Of a stretch of DNA of 64,000 nt, positions 47,645 through 59,281 are shown in pieces; positions within the stretch are counted from its first letter, which is position 1, and each line of letters starts with the position of its first letter. A model generated the notes under the pieces. The model was not told the DNA's origin. It made no database searches and saw only the letters and a list, made by a program, of their open reading frames with translations. A program made the translations under genes and the position numbers. The stretch comes from Lepeophtheirus salmonis (lineage: Eukaryota; Arthropoda; Copepoda; Siphonostomatoida; Caligidae): NCBI RefSeq assembly GCF_016086655.4, contig NC_052135.2, forward strand, positions 7,654,363-7,718,362, in the 5' to 3' direction.

Positions 47645-48260
47645 AGCATTATATTCCATTTTTGTTTGGAATGGGTATTTTTTTTTTAAATGGGTCATTT
47701 TTAGAGCTTTTGTACCACCGTTCCAAATATGATGCTATGAGTCAAAAATTGTACTTTGTATATTTTTTAGTATTATCTTTATCAGACAAAAGTACAGAGC
47801 ATCTTATTTTTAATATTTGAATGGGTATAAGATTTGTTCAATGGTTTGCAGTTTCCTTGTTTGATCAAACACTGGTGGTACTAGACGACATTGCCCTGAG
47901 TTATTTCGCGTCGACGAACAGACAAACCTTACTTTGATAGTATAACATAGAGGATAACTCCCCAAGAAATCTTAAGTGTTACTTTCCATTTTTAACGCAG
48001 TTACTCAGTAATTAAATGTTCCTTCCTCAAGAATAAAAAAATAATGATAGCAGCTTGATATATAAAAAAATCGTTCAGATTGCTAACAAGAACAAAAATT
48101 GTTCACTAAAAGATGCAAAGGATCTACAAGGGATGCAAAGGATAATATAAGTTTGCTTTATTAACATGGAAAATAACTCCTCAACAAATAATTAGTGTTG
48201 CTCTTCTTTTTTCTCATGAGTACACTTACACGTAGTTACTCAATACGTAGATGTTTTCTC
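47645..48260 (+). repeat. Interspersed repeat R2, copy 2 plus fragment
   Basis: 47645-48020 aligns with 5486-5870, including the TTGCCCTGAG..CGTCGACGAACAGACAAAC block. A further partial repeat of its end lies at 48150-48260 (TTTGCTTTATTAACATGG, AACTCCTCAACAA, TAGTGTTGCTC, TAGTTACTCAA). Confidence 0.55.
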
Positions 48261-48569
48261 CGAAATAATGAAAGAATCATAATAAAACCTTGAGAAAAAA
48301 TAATTAAAATGACGTGATGGACCAGGAAGTACTTTAGTCTACAGATTGATATCTAACTGAATTATATCTACAAATGATCATTGCTGAGCTTTATCTAAAG
48401 TGACAATCATTATTTGCTATTTTAAGGAATGTATTTATTTTCTTTTTTTAAATGGAGCACATATTTTACGTGCAAAACGTTTGTGTAATTTCATTAATTC
48501 ATTAATATGACTTCATAGTTATTTCTTAGATCAAAAATAAATGAAAAGAATGCATATATGTATGTAATA

Positions 48570-49413
48570 CCAAATGGTCCATTGGAATCTGAACACTTGG
48601 TAATTAAATGAACAATTAATGAAGGTTCAGGGATTGTGATTAATTCATATTTCGATGTATTAATGCATAATTTATTATTTACAAAGACCAAAAAACCCAA
48701 GCCTGAGCTCTCAGGCTTAAGTACAAGTCGAGAAAATGACACTTGAACGTGATCAGCGAATTTTAATTGGCGCACTCTAAGCAGTTGGGAGTCACCAGGA
48801 CATCTGTTGCATGTACGAAACGTTGGAGAGGAAAAAGGGCTTTGTCAAAAAGGTCGAAATGGACCCGGAGGAGTTAAAGAAAACAGCCCAGACCAATCCG
48901 CTCAAGTTTATGAGGGCCTCTGCAAGAGATCTTGGATTTTAACACAAGACTGTCCAGATACCTATCAAAAAAGTGCGTGTAAAGAGTCTTTACAAGGCGG
49001 AGAGACCACTTTTGACATCAGTAATGAAAGAAATCCTTTCTCTAAAATCTTTTGAGTTCATTTTTTGAACTCTATTTTTACTCTTTTGGTTCTCCTACAG
49101 CCCTGATGCCAACGCCCTAGACTACACCTTTTGGGTGCATGTTGAGGAAGGCTTGCAGGGTCTGTCATTCGAACACCGATACCTTTAAAGCCACTGTTAG
49201 CCATCACTGGGACGCCATGACAAAGGACTAGATCAAACATGGGTACCATGTCTTCTGCTACAAACGCCTGGAAGATCATTGCTGCTAAGGGCGGCTACAT
49301 TAATGATTAAAGGAGCTCAGACACACATCTATTTTAGTATTAATTTTTTGAATGAATAAATTATGTTTTGTTGAACTTTAAAATTCAAAACGTTTAGTTA
49401 TATCTTATTTTTT
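48570..49413 (+). mobile_element. Internally deleted mariner, family A copy 3
   Basis: The left end CCAAATGGTCCATTGGAATC follows TA; the right end is degenerate near 49413. The N-terminal part reads MTLERDQRILIGAL, then TSVACTKRWRG-type HTH remnants, ELKKTAQTNPLKFMRASARD in the best frame, and RVERPLL. The junction is a GAGTTCA..TGAACTC hairpin (49054-49072). After it LFWFSYSPDANALDYTFWVH (third catalytic region) follows, and a C-terminus near IIAAKGGYIND. The frames at 48494-49279 are parts or shadows. This copy shows the junction best. Confidence 0.75.
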
Positions 49414-51082
49414 ACTAGTGAGATGGCTCTTAAGTTAAATCAATCTTTCATATAAAAAACTTTTTCCCAAAAAATTGCAAGGTTTTTTTTTTTTTTTGCA
49501 AAAGAACAGTTGTTTCAGTTAATTCAGTCAAATTGTATCTATCTTAATGAAAACTCAAGTTGTATATCATGGCCACATAATGAAATGCTCTAAACAAACT
49601 TTGCTTTATTAATATAGATAACATATCCAAATGTAATCATAGTTGAACTGATTTTATCGAACAGGGAAACTGAAAATCATTGAACATACCTTCAATTGCT
49701 AAAGTTAGTAATAAGGTGCACAATATTTTTATTTATATATATTTTGACCAGCGGCGATACTAAAAGCCTAATAACGAACAACTTGTATTATTCTTAAGAT
49801 AAAAAAAAAAAATTTTAAATAATGTAAAAGTGCAGAGAAGAAATAAACAAAATCAAACTATTAAAAAATATAAATATAGATAATTATGTCACACAAAAAA
49901 AAAAAAAAATCGCTTCAGGTCAGTCTCCCTTCCTTGACGCAAAAGTATGGAGGAGTATTAGTCCAAGACTATCTATCTGATCTATAATAAAAACCATGCT
50001 TGAAAATGGCCATAATATTTGGTTTTGGGAGATAGGTTGTGTTGCTTCTTTTGTGGAAGAAGTATCTTTTGTTTAATGACGGAGATATGGTTATCTTTTT
50101 AATTAAAATTCCGTGGAATGGAATAGCACGTCTATAATACAGAGTTAGGAGGCCAAGTCTGTTGATTTTGCATGGATAGTTGTCATTATCTCCGTATGTA
50201 GGAAAAAACAACACAAACCATGCTTGTACCTTTTCCATTTTAAACGGATAACCCGAATACTAAGAGGTTTAAAAATGCCTCATTTTGACCCAAAAAACTA
50301 TTTTTTCAAAGTAAAACTGCTTGGACCAAGCTAAAAATGGTCTATGAGGATTTAAATTTTGACGAAAATAGTTTTTGGATTCTCCTTAGCAAAAAAACTA
50401 CTTGGAGCTGAGAGATAAAAATATTAACCCAAAAACGGGACAGCCTAATAGACATATAAGATACTTCTGCATGTATGTAGGGCGTACGTATATATACCGT
50501 TCTTTCCTCATTCAATGAATCATTAAACCAATGGAGGGGGAAATCTTTTCATAGAATTTTTTTAACTCTTTTCACTCCATCATCAATCAATTGATGTTGA
50601 TGAACAAAAGATATGCGTAGAAGATCTGTTAGTAGCTGAAGTGAAGAGATAGTATACTATATTATGAGTATACATAGAGAGGCATACATACTCATACTTA
50701 TATGCATAATCTTGTACACATATTTTTGAAGAATAAATTATGGGAGCAGAAATTGTGTAAGATCCTAGAATTCATTAAAAATAAAGAGAAAATACATAAA
50801 TAAGTGTATTATAATTTGTAGTGAAAAGTGAGTTAAAAATAAAGAGCTTCTGATGGATTATGAATCTACATAACATTGGCGGATGGGTTTTAGTAATTAA
50901 GTGTTTTTTTCTAACGTCATAAATTGTGTCATAGACCAAAAGTAACGTCATATAGAGTGTGAATAAGCAAAATTGTTACGCGTGAACCAAAAAACATAGA
51001 AAAGCATATATTTTGACAAAAATAAGTCTAACAACTCAGAGACTTTTTAAAATTTATTAACTAAATTTTAAACTATATTTTC
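49414..51082. other. No recognised gene
   Basis: AT-rich sequence with A-runs. A GC-richer patch at 49910-50240 holds an 89-codon minus-strand frame (starts MEKVQAWFVLFFPTYGDND) and an also fairly open plus-strand frame; neither shows a family motif. Confidence 0.3.
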
Positions 51083-51420
51083 TATACAAAATGTGATCCT
51101 CCAGCAGCTACCATAGCCTCCACACGAGGGCTGAAAGCCTTACAGATATTGACGCCATAGTCCTATAACAATTTGGTACACTCACTCTCCACAACAGCTT
51201 TAAAGTCGTCCACATTCTTGTGAGGACTAGCCCTCTACGAAGCCCAAAATTCCATACTCCAATGCTGACCAATCTTATGAAGATGGAAGTTGCATTGATG
51301 CTGCCATGAAATCTTAGAAATTCTCCACTGACCACTATTGGGTATACTTGCTCTTGTGTCTAGGGGTACCATCTTGTTGTTACAAATAGGCGATCCCAGC
51401 ATAATTGTCATATATCCAGG
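51083..51420 (-). pseudogene. Mariner C-terminal relic
   Basis: Minus-strand reading: FMAASMQLPSS, ALEYGILGFVEG, ASPHKNVDDFKAVVESECTK, DYGVNICKAFSPRVEAMVAA, GGSHFV then stop. This covers the third catalytic region (Glu in place of Asp, LEYG, as in 26957-27290) to the C-terminus. Upstream, to about 51600, the minus-strand frame stays open without a clear motif. The 75- and 143-codon frames are in other registers. Confidence 0.65.
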
Positions 51421-51603
51421 GCCTCCAAAATCTCTAAAGTTCTCTTTTCGCTCACTTGGACGTGGGCAAGATCCACTATACTTTGCCTCTTGTCCTTCAT
51501 ATATCTGCACAAAATTCCGATCAAAGTTATGCATAAAAAATCTGATTACATATATTTTTGTAGGGTAAAAATTTAGCTTGTGCGTACTGCAAATAGTTAT
51601 TAA

Positions 51604-52243
51604 CACTAGAACGATGGATTGTAACGACCCCCTTAAATGAAGGTAGATATCAAAAATGATTCCCATTTATTTTTGAAAATATTTGTATCTGTAAAGATGT
51701 TAAATTTTGCAAATGATGATTGACCTTGAACTTCCTTCAAAATGTTTTCCTGTCTATAATGGACAGAATTTCCTCTAATTCCTATTTGTGCTAGATTGTG
51801 TTATCTTTGCCGACATATATTGACTCTCCTAATCAGCTTGTTGATTTATTTTTCCTGGAAGGTGGGAATTGAGTCACTTGATTGCATCCTAAAATTTCTT
51901 GAAATGTTAAATATATAAATAAGTTGTCAACATATCCATATAGCATCTTTCAAAACTTATAATTGTATCCAACAAAATTTCTCACCGACAGGCTTGTTTA
52001 AAACTTCATAATAGTAACCAAAAGAACTTTATTGAGCTGGTTGGACATATGATTATCTTTCTAGTTAATGTTCACCATATCAACGAAACGATTACTAATT
52101 TTAATTTTTATCTTGTTTTCTGTGTTTAATATGAATTAGGAAAATTCAAGAAATTTTGAGGAAATATAATTAAGAAGTTTTTCTCACCATATTTGATTGA
52201 ATCCCAAATGGGTATCAAAAATGATACCCTCGTCGTTCTAGTG
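51604..52243. mobile_element. piggyBac-like non-autonomous element (640 bp)
   Basis: Left end: TTAA (51600-51603) followed by CACTAGAACGATGG. Right end reversed: CACTAGAACGACGAG, then ACAA where TTAA is expected. TTAA targets and CxCTAGAA ends are hallmarks of piggyBac. Subterminal TATCAAAAATGAT motifs face inward at both ends. No transposase frame inside. Confidence 0.7.
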
Positions 52244-52790
52244 ACAAATTGTACTAATTCATAACATAATTAATAAAGTGGGGAGTAGAACGACCCTTAC
52301 AAGATGGCTGACTTCCAGAATGATAGCATCATGTGAAAACTGCCTCTGTTGTATCAAATCTATTTCCCGATTTGGAACCCCGAAATAATCATGAGCCATG
52401 TACTTCATGAATCTAATGTTGTTCCATCTATTTTTATTTCCGTATTTTTTTACTTACAGCTCAAAGCTTATAAAATACAAAGTTATACCATCATGTAATC
52501 GGGCTTGCTAGAATTTTCAATTCAATGTACCGTACCATTGTGGGGCAAGATATATATATTTTGACGTCATAGAGAATAACAAAAGTATATTAACACCATA
52601 TAATACTAGAAATTATATAATTAATAGGGTACTCTGAAAACTGCCCGTGGAAGATTCTCCTGGAGAAAATTGCCCTCATTCTGTTCAAACTTCATGATGA
52701 AACATAAAATATTATAATTCCCTTAATATTATTTTATGACAAATATCTGAACATATTTGTTTGTTCCTAAGCTATTTAAGGTCAACTCAA
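52244..52790. other. No recognised gene
   Basis: AT-rich sequence between two elements. GTAGAACGACCC at 52287 echoes the piggyBac-like end, possibly a second truncated end. Confidence 0.3.
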
Positions 52791-53475
52791 CGATGAAGAT
52801 GTCAGAGTACGCCAAGAAGAAGAAGGTGCATCGGTTTACTGTGACCAAGGTCATCCAAAAGACTGGAAGAAGGTCGCTCAGAAGAATTGAGAGGCCACTT
52901 CTGTCCGAACATCAAAAATGACTCTGTCGTCGGCGATGTCATTAACTCGTGAATGATCTAAAGTACAACAGCAACAGGGTATTTTCTTTCACTAATAAAA
53001 AGACTTTTACTCTTGACCCTTGTCTACAGCAAGGAAAATGATGTGTGGTGTACTTTCTAATGGCTGACAACAACATCAGGACCTCCACCATGACCAAACA
53101 TTCGGCCTCTGTGATGATGTTGGGGGTTGGGGCATCAACTGGAGAAAAAAATGCCTCCAATTTGGTTTCCTGTTGGATACCGGTTACCCGCAGCAGGAAC
53201 GGAAAATGTGGTCCCCTAAATCCCCAAGACCATGAATAATTCCAACAAGGCCACGTACGTATTTCAGCAGGACGGTCTCTGGTCCATACTACATTAGTGG
53301 CAAATTGAAAAAAAGGCCCACAAAGTCCACTACCCGAATATTGATTCCCTGAAGATCTCTGTTAAGCAGCAGTGGAGGATCATAAAAAAAGACTACGTTG
53401 ATAATGTGTAGAAAGGGTTCCTGAAATGGTTGGAGGTTGTCATTGAGACTGATGATGGCCAGATTCATAATTAAT
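52791..53475 (+). pseudogene. Degenerate mariner transposase
   Basis: Reads MKMSEYAKKKKVHRFTVTKV and RRSLRRIERPLLSEHQK (second HTH), VFSFTNKKTFTLDP (first catalytic block, Asp lost), MTKHSASVMMLGVGASTGEK, then YVFQQDG (second catalytic Asp). The third block is deleted: the frame passes to WQIEKKAHKVHYPNIDSLKI, QQWRIIKKDYVDNV and VIETDDGQIHN. Stops and frameshifts are present. No terminal repeats were assigned. The frames at 52942-53239 are pieces or shadows. Confidence 0.7.
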
Positions 53476-53626
53476 GTGCATTGTTATAGTACACATATTA
53501 TAAAATCAAATTTTATAAGTTCAAAATCATCCTGATCAATTATGAGTATTTTAATGACTAATTAAATGCAGGTCTAAGTACTTTTTCTACGCGTGGTATA
53601 TATATATATTACATCAATAACGGATT

Positions 53627-53716
53627 CTACAACTTTCCTGCATTTTCTGGTAAGCCTTCATGTTTCTTTGCCCATGTTTTTGGAACTTTAGCGTCCTCTT
53701 CTAACTCTGATCTTCT
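53627..53716 (-). CDS. Candidate terminal exon, unrecognised gene
   Basis: Minus strand: acceptor GGTTGTGCTCAG then 29 codons (RRSELEEDAKVPKTWAKKHE, GLPENAGKL) and a stop at 53627-53629. Charged, coding-like composition. It begins in phase 0 and would join in frame to the open block at 53839-54000. No family recognised. Confidence 0.3.
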   Translation of the reverse strand, partial: RRSELEEDAKVPKTWAKKHEGLPENAGKL

Positions 53717-53838
53717 CTGAGCACAACCATCGGATCTTTCAAAGACCATTTGATTTTTGAGATCTTCGTAGATATTAAAATGGACTACTTTGTACAATTT
53801 TCAAAAAAAAAAAAAAATGAGCAATAATAGATTTAAAC

Positions 53839-54000
53839 TAAAGAAGTCTTTTCAATGAGTTCTTCAATTTTGATTCGCTCCACTTTCTTTTTTCCGCCAA
53901 TCATTAGCATCAAATTGTTTCTTAAGACCTGTATTCTTGCTATATATTCGTTAGATCTTGATAGATTAGTCTTGTCAATCCCTCGACATCCATTCCATAC
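53839..54000 (-). CDS. Candidate internal exon, unrecognised gene
   Basis: Minus strand open block: VWNGCRGIDKTNLSRSNEYI, then ARIQVLRNNLMLMIGGKKKV, ERIKIEELIEKTS, ending at a weak donor (GTTTAA) in phase 0. The helical, charged pattern suggests a real protein segment, perhaps coiled coil. The acceptor side is poor. Confidence 0.3.
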
Positions 54001-54873
54001 TTTTTTGTTAAATTAAAATAAGGTATCGGCTGCCTTAGAGTATATGTGGTTTGTTTTTCAACTTTTTTGGATTTCGATTAGGGCTAGTGCGGAAAAGATG
54101 TGATATGCTAAGAAAATGACTTATAAAAATTTGCAATGCCCTACAAAGTCATCTTTAGGTTGGATATCTTGACAACATTATAATAAAGGGCAAAAACTTT
54201 TTACTTATTAAATATATAGACTAAGAAATTTTTTTTAGTTCTTTTGCATTAAATTATTTTGATACACATTTTTCTAACCTATAAAAAGTATTTTAAAGTG
54301 TTTTTCTAAAAATGTCTAATGAAGGCATAAAAGAGAAAAAAAGTTAGGAAAATTTGATGATCTGAGTACATAATTTTTTTTATATTTTCTAAAACAAAAG
54401 ATCAAAATTTTGTTAATACTATTCTATATTCTTGTTCCATACCATACCTTTGGAGAAAATTTTTAGTAATCTTTTTTATAGGTTAAAATAATGTCTATCA
54501 TTCTTAATAATTGTAAAACATAGATTAATGTTGTATTTTAAACTTTATTTCGAGGTAAATAACTTTATCTCCTTTCACACTCTGAACTAGATCTGCTATC
54601 TAAATATGACATTGCAAGACATAAAATTGTGCATGGGTTATTTTCTTACTATATCCCAACGTTTTGGAACTAGCCATAATCGAAATTCGAAAAAAGTCGA
54701 AATAAATGAATAAATCCCCGTTTAATACAGAGCTCTGATGTGGTAACATCTATTTTAGACGTCTGATAATGAAAGATCTTGAATATAACTCATTTTGTAC
54801 CTCCATTTAGGGTACGTTCCATTTAAGGTCCCCGAATATATTTAGTCCAAATAGTTTACATGATCTCTTTCTG
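54001..54873. other. Presumed intron; weak exon candidate near 54567
   Basis: On the minus strand an acceptor-like CAATGTCATATTTAG is followed by IADLVQSVKGDKVIYLEI before a GTTTAA donor (about 54567-54600). It is in plausible context but phase-incompatible with the next block, so uncertain. Confidence 0.2.
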
Positions 54874-55119
54874 TCACCAAATAACATTTATCACACAAAC
54901 TGAATCATTTAAAAGCTTGTGAATAATTAGGAACTTAGTTACGAGCTGGCTTAAGGATTTGAAGTCGAGGATTAGACAGACTCTTTCTCGAGTTCTCTCC
55001 CCCCTAACAATGAAAAATACTAGCACCGACCTTGGTTCTTCCTGGAACATATTTAGGGTGATTTTCTTTAATGGAACGTCAATGACAGCTAAATGCTCTT
55101 CTTGGAAATATTCTTCAAA
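54874..55119 (-). CDS. Candidate exon, unrecognised protein
   Basis: An open minus-strand frame of 81 codons in a GC-richer island: EEYFQEEHLAVIDVPLKKIT, then MFQEEPRSVLVFFIVRGERT, RERVCLILDFKSLSQLVTKF, LIIHKLLNDS. Alternating hydrophobic strands and a closing helix look like a folded domain, and it is poor in the Lys/Asn runs of chance frames. The true 3' splice site may be a GT within the last 30 bases. With 53627-54000 it may form a host gene on the minus strand. The plus-strand 79-codon frame here is its shadow. Confidence 0.4.
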   Translation of the reverse strand, partial: FEEYFQEEHLAVIDVPLKKITLNMFQEEPRSVLVFFIVRGERTRERVCLILDFKSLSQLVTKFLIIHKLLNDSVCVINVIW

Positions 55120-55537
55120 TTATCAAGTCCTTTTCTTACTTTATTTCTTGTTTTACCCACCCAAAGGGCTTATAATTTACAACTCTCTACATATATGAAG
55201 TACTTACTACATACACGTTGAATCTCTTACCCAAACACAAACTGCCACAAGATAAATGTACAAAACTTATATCCATGTCTACTTTATCTTATTCTTTTTG
55301 GTATGATATTCTCTATGTCTGTATGTAGTGCCTTTTCCATTTTCTCATTTGTTATGGCCTTGAGAGAGGAAGAAGGACTCGTGGTAATTGGATGACTCTC
55401 AAAATACATAAGTTATATTTTTTACATGTAGATTTTTTCTTCTTCTATTTTTTTTTATGTATATGTATATTGTGCATAAATCTCTTATCTCCTTACACTA
55501 TATATGTCCTATATTATATATATATATATATATTATA
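55120..55537. other. No recognised gene
   Basis: AT-rich sequence with a TA microsatellite at about 55517-55533 bordering the next mariner. Confidence 0.3.
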
Positions 55538-56405
55538 CAGGGTGTAACAACGAAATAGGGTACTTTAAATTTCCAAAATTGTACAATATTTATTTTTGGT
55601 GAAAGATAGGGGGGATGCTAACTTTAATCGTTTCTGGGGCTTATTCCAGAAATCAACAGCGTTATATACTTATAAAAATAGTCATATGTTGCATATATAT
55701 ATACTAGTAGAAGGTACCCGCGCTGTAGGGTTGAATAGAAGGTGAAGGTAGAAGAAAAGAGAGAGGTGGCGTAGAAAGACCCACAGAGAGAAGAGAAGAT
55801 GGAAGAGACAGAGAGAAGGAAAATGATGTTTTCTTTCAATCAAAAACAGACACTTAATCACCGTGGCAGATCAAATAAATATTATAGTAATATTCTTGTT
55901 ATTTTATACGTCTATTAACTAAATTGAGACTCATCTGCTCGACCATTTTCGATTCCTTAAGTGATAATACCAACAACATACCCATAAATATATATGTAAG
56001 ACATGATTCAAATTTTGGTGAAGGCTCAGAATTTTTTTGGTGTCACAAGCCTTCCCACGGCGTTCAACTCCACCGTTCTGAATCTAATTGATTATTTTGT
56101 CTCGAATTAGATTGAGTTAAAGATCAATAAAGGTGATCATACTACCAAAAAGTTTCGGGTCGACTCCATCATCCTGAAATACAAGAATCTAGAACGTGTT
56201 CTAATTTTCAGGGCCAGCAAGCGGTTCAAGACCCGAATCGAGGTCGTTATTGTGGCTTCCGGAGGTTACATTGAAGGAAACATATTATCAATCATTCTAT
56301 CAACTTTTCAGCTTTTATTTTTTGAATAAATCTTAAAAAAGATGTAAATTTGTGTTAATTTAAGGTAGATAGTTAAAAAGGACCCCATTTCATTGTTATA
56401 TCCTG
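55538..56405 (+). mobile_element. Mariner derivative (868 bp) with both ends
   Basis: TA at 55536-55537 and 56406-56407. Ends CAGGGTGTAACAACGAAATA and, reversed, CAGGATATAACAATGAAATG (21 of 26 matched). Only the C-terminal transposase part remains: LERVLIFRASKRFKTRIEVV then IVASGGYIEG. The left interior (55620-55870) contains a foreign-looking block (AGTAGAAGGTACCCGCGCTG then a GA-rich tract), possibly another insertion. Confidence 0.75.
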
Positions 56406-56407
56406 TA

Positions 56408-57892
56408 TATATACTAAATTGTATCGTAATCGCATTAGTTCAGCATTTTAAATCGCAGGGTATGTATTATTTTGCATTTTATTGATATCAATAATAAAAA
56501 AACTTTTAATCTTCCGAAAATACAGCACAATTTGGTTCAGTTACTCTTTTTAGGTATAAAAACATTTTTAGCAGATGTCCTATATAACAAAGGATCGCCA
56601 TTCTTTTCCTCATTTTATTCAAATGAATTTATTATCATAAAAAAATGATTGAAAAACAGACGTCATTGTTGAATAAATTATAAAATGTATTTTATTTTTT
56701 AATAGTTTAAAAGATAGTTTTTGTAGTACAAAATGATAAATAGGTATACTAAGGTTGATCATTTGACATAAATGAACTGATAATTATATTTGATAGTAAT
56801 CTATTAGATTACTTTGTATCAAAAATGAGATGTGAGTAGTAAAAATGAAAAAAACAAATCAAAATTAATGCGCGTAATACGCGGTACCAAAAGAGGATAT
56901 CTACCTATTTACATGCAACTTATTTTAAAAATACAATTTTAATAATTTGAGAAAAATTAGAACAATGTTGATGAAATACTAATGAAAGATATACGTCAAA
57001 TCTACAAGCTTTTAATCAATAAAAGTCCTGTATCTCGATTAAATTCGATAATTTTAAGAGAAAAAAATGAAAAAAATTTTTTTTTATAAATAATTAACAG
57101 CTTTTCATTTCGAAACACGTCTATGAAGGTTTTCCTATTTTTTGTAGAGGGTTGACAGTTATTTTCTTGTATAGATCAATAATGTACAAAAAAAATATAA
57201 TATCCTGCAATACCAAATTCCGAATTTTTGACATTTTGTTACAATCTGATATAAATATCTGCATATGTTATGTTATGTTACAAAATCAGAGCTAATCCTT
57301 TAGTAAATTTTTTTTTATTTGTATTTGGAAGGAAAATAATACAAAATGAATATCATTTACTTGAAGTAGCTACAATAATCCTTTAGAAAAATGAGTGCAA
57401 AATACTCTACATTCCCTTAAAAATTGAAAAACTTTGCGTAGTAATTCACTAAAAAGTTTTGCAATCTGAGTGTAAATATTTGTGTAATGAGACGTGATGT
57501 GATAAAAGAGCCCTTCCCACAAAGAATCAAAAACACACCTGAAATGATGTCGTAAAGGATATGTATCTTGATGTATCTCTATTCATTATTAGAAATGAGG
57601 AAAAAGAGATCTTTCTGGCAAGCATTGAATACTCCAAAATTGTATTTTTTGGTAAACTGTATTATATCTAGTGATGTAAATCGTGTGTATTTTTTTGCTG
57701 GTCTTTTTTTTTAAGATCCTTGAATGATCTTTTGCAAAATCGAGTGTAGATTACATTTGTATCCCATGTCAATTTATACCAAATAATTCTTCTTATTAAC
57801 CCTTCAGAGCCGTCGCAAGTTGTACTTAAAGTTTCCAAAATTGATTGTTACCATAGGATAGTGAGAAATGGATAGATAATATTTGAAAGGGG
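56408..57892. other. No recognised gene
   Basis: AT-rich sequence; nothing supported. Confidence 0.3.
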
Positions 57893-58490
57893 TTCATATG
57901 AGTCTCATAAATCAAATAAAGATTCTAAACTATACCTAAAATGCTTGGGTATATGAACTAATCCCACAAGTTTGCTTTCAACGCCTGTAATTGACGCATA
58001 TATCTATGAAATATTGGGCTCTATGTAAATATCAAATAAATTTTTTTCTCCATTTCTTGATTTTTTATCATTCAAGAGCAATTAATAACGCTCCTTCATT
58101 GATTAAAAAAACTATAATTATGTTAGTTAATAATTTAAGTCAAGACAGAAATCAACCAATGGGGCCTGTTAACAACAAACCGAGCTACAAGTGAGCATAT
58201 TTGTATTCTTTGACGAATTATCGTCAATTACTATGAATCAATAATAATTATTAAACATTTGAAGAAGCCTAAAATGACACTTTAAGTAGTCAAAATTTAT
58301 CATTAGATAAAAATATAATAAATTGTGTAATTTTATTTGAAAGACAATATCGGGCTAAAATAAGTTTTTTAAATCAAATAAAGATTTGAAGGTATAGCTT
58401 AAGTTGATTGGTATCTATAGTCATACTAATAATTGAAAGGAAAATAAAGCCTATAATTGACTCAAATATGTCAATGAAATATTAACCTAC
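57893..58490 (+). repeat. Diverged tandem duplication
   Basis: 57893-58020 and 58357-58490 share AAATCAAATAAAGATT, GGTAT(A/C)T, GCCT(A/G)TAATTGAC and a closing ATGAAATATT in order, offset by about 460 bases. Noncoding. Confidence 0.5.
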
Positions 58491-59227
58491 ATGGATTATA
58501 TGAAGTACAAAATTAATAGGAATTTTCCCCCTTCCTTTATTTGTATTCAAGATTGATTTTATGTTGACGCACCACTAATATAAAAATAGTTCTTCTTAGC
58601 AAGCCCCAAGGATTCAAAAATTGTTGTCAAGGTGCTTTATTTATATTATATCTATTTTTTAGTTGACATCACTCTCTCTTAATTACAGTAAAGAACACAT
58701 CTGGTAAAACAGATGTGTTGTGACATTTAAAATGAGTTTTAAAAATGTATAAAATCTATTCTTTGGAATGAGAATATTCCCAAAATTTACATTTTGTGGT
58801 ATATATTTTTTTTATTCAATCTAAATTCACATATATTGTCAAGAATAATAAATATTTAATATTATTCAAAAAAATAATTTACGTACAATGAGTCCTCATT
58901 TATCAAAGTAATACATTTTTTTAACATAAAATAAGATAAACAAAGCCATATCAATTTTAAAATTAGGAAGGTGTAACATTCTTGTAAGATTTTATTATTT
59001 ACACAGGCCTTTCAAAAATTAACTAAATACGTATCTATTCTCAAATTTAAGATTAGAGTCCTTTTACTTCTATATTTACAAGGCATGCACAATATTTTTA
59101 TTATGATAAAATTTTTATCCCCTTGATGGGGGCCTATATAGGTAGATAAAACGAATATGATTTGTTTTTAATGGAATTCTTTATCTTTCATGTAATATTT
59201 CTGACACTCGACTCTTTTTCCCTTCAG
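58491..59227. other. No recognised gene
   Basis: AT-rich sequence. A small hairpin (10-bp arms AACACATCTG/CAGATGTGTT) lies at 58694-58719. Confidence 0.35.
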
Positions 59228-59281
59228 TATGCTTATATTTTGAGAAAAAATGTTCCTGGTCTCTTTTTCAATTTTACAAAG
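59228..59281 (+). CDS. Weak candidate exon
   Basis: A strong acceptor (CGACTCTTTTTCCCTTCAG ending 59227), 18 open codons (YAYILRKNVPGLFFNFTK) and a donor-like AAG then GTTAAAG. Too short to judge by content. Confidence 0.15.

Noticed and set aside
49969..50238. 89-codon minus-strand frame as a gene
   Set aside because: Both strands are fairly open here and neither shows a motif or splice sites.
51235..51666. 143-codon minus-strand frame as a gene
   Set aside because: It overlaps the mariner C-terminal relic in a different register and extends into the piggyBac-like end; no motif of its own.
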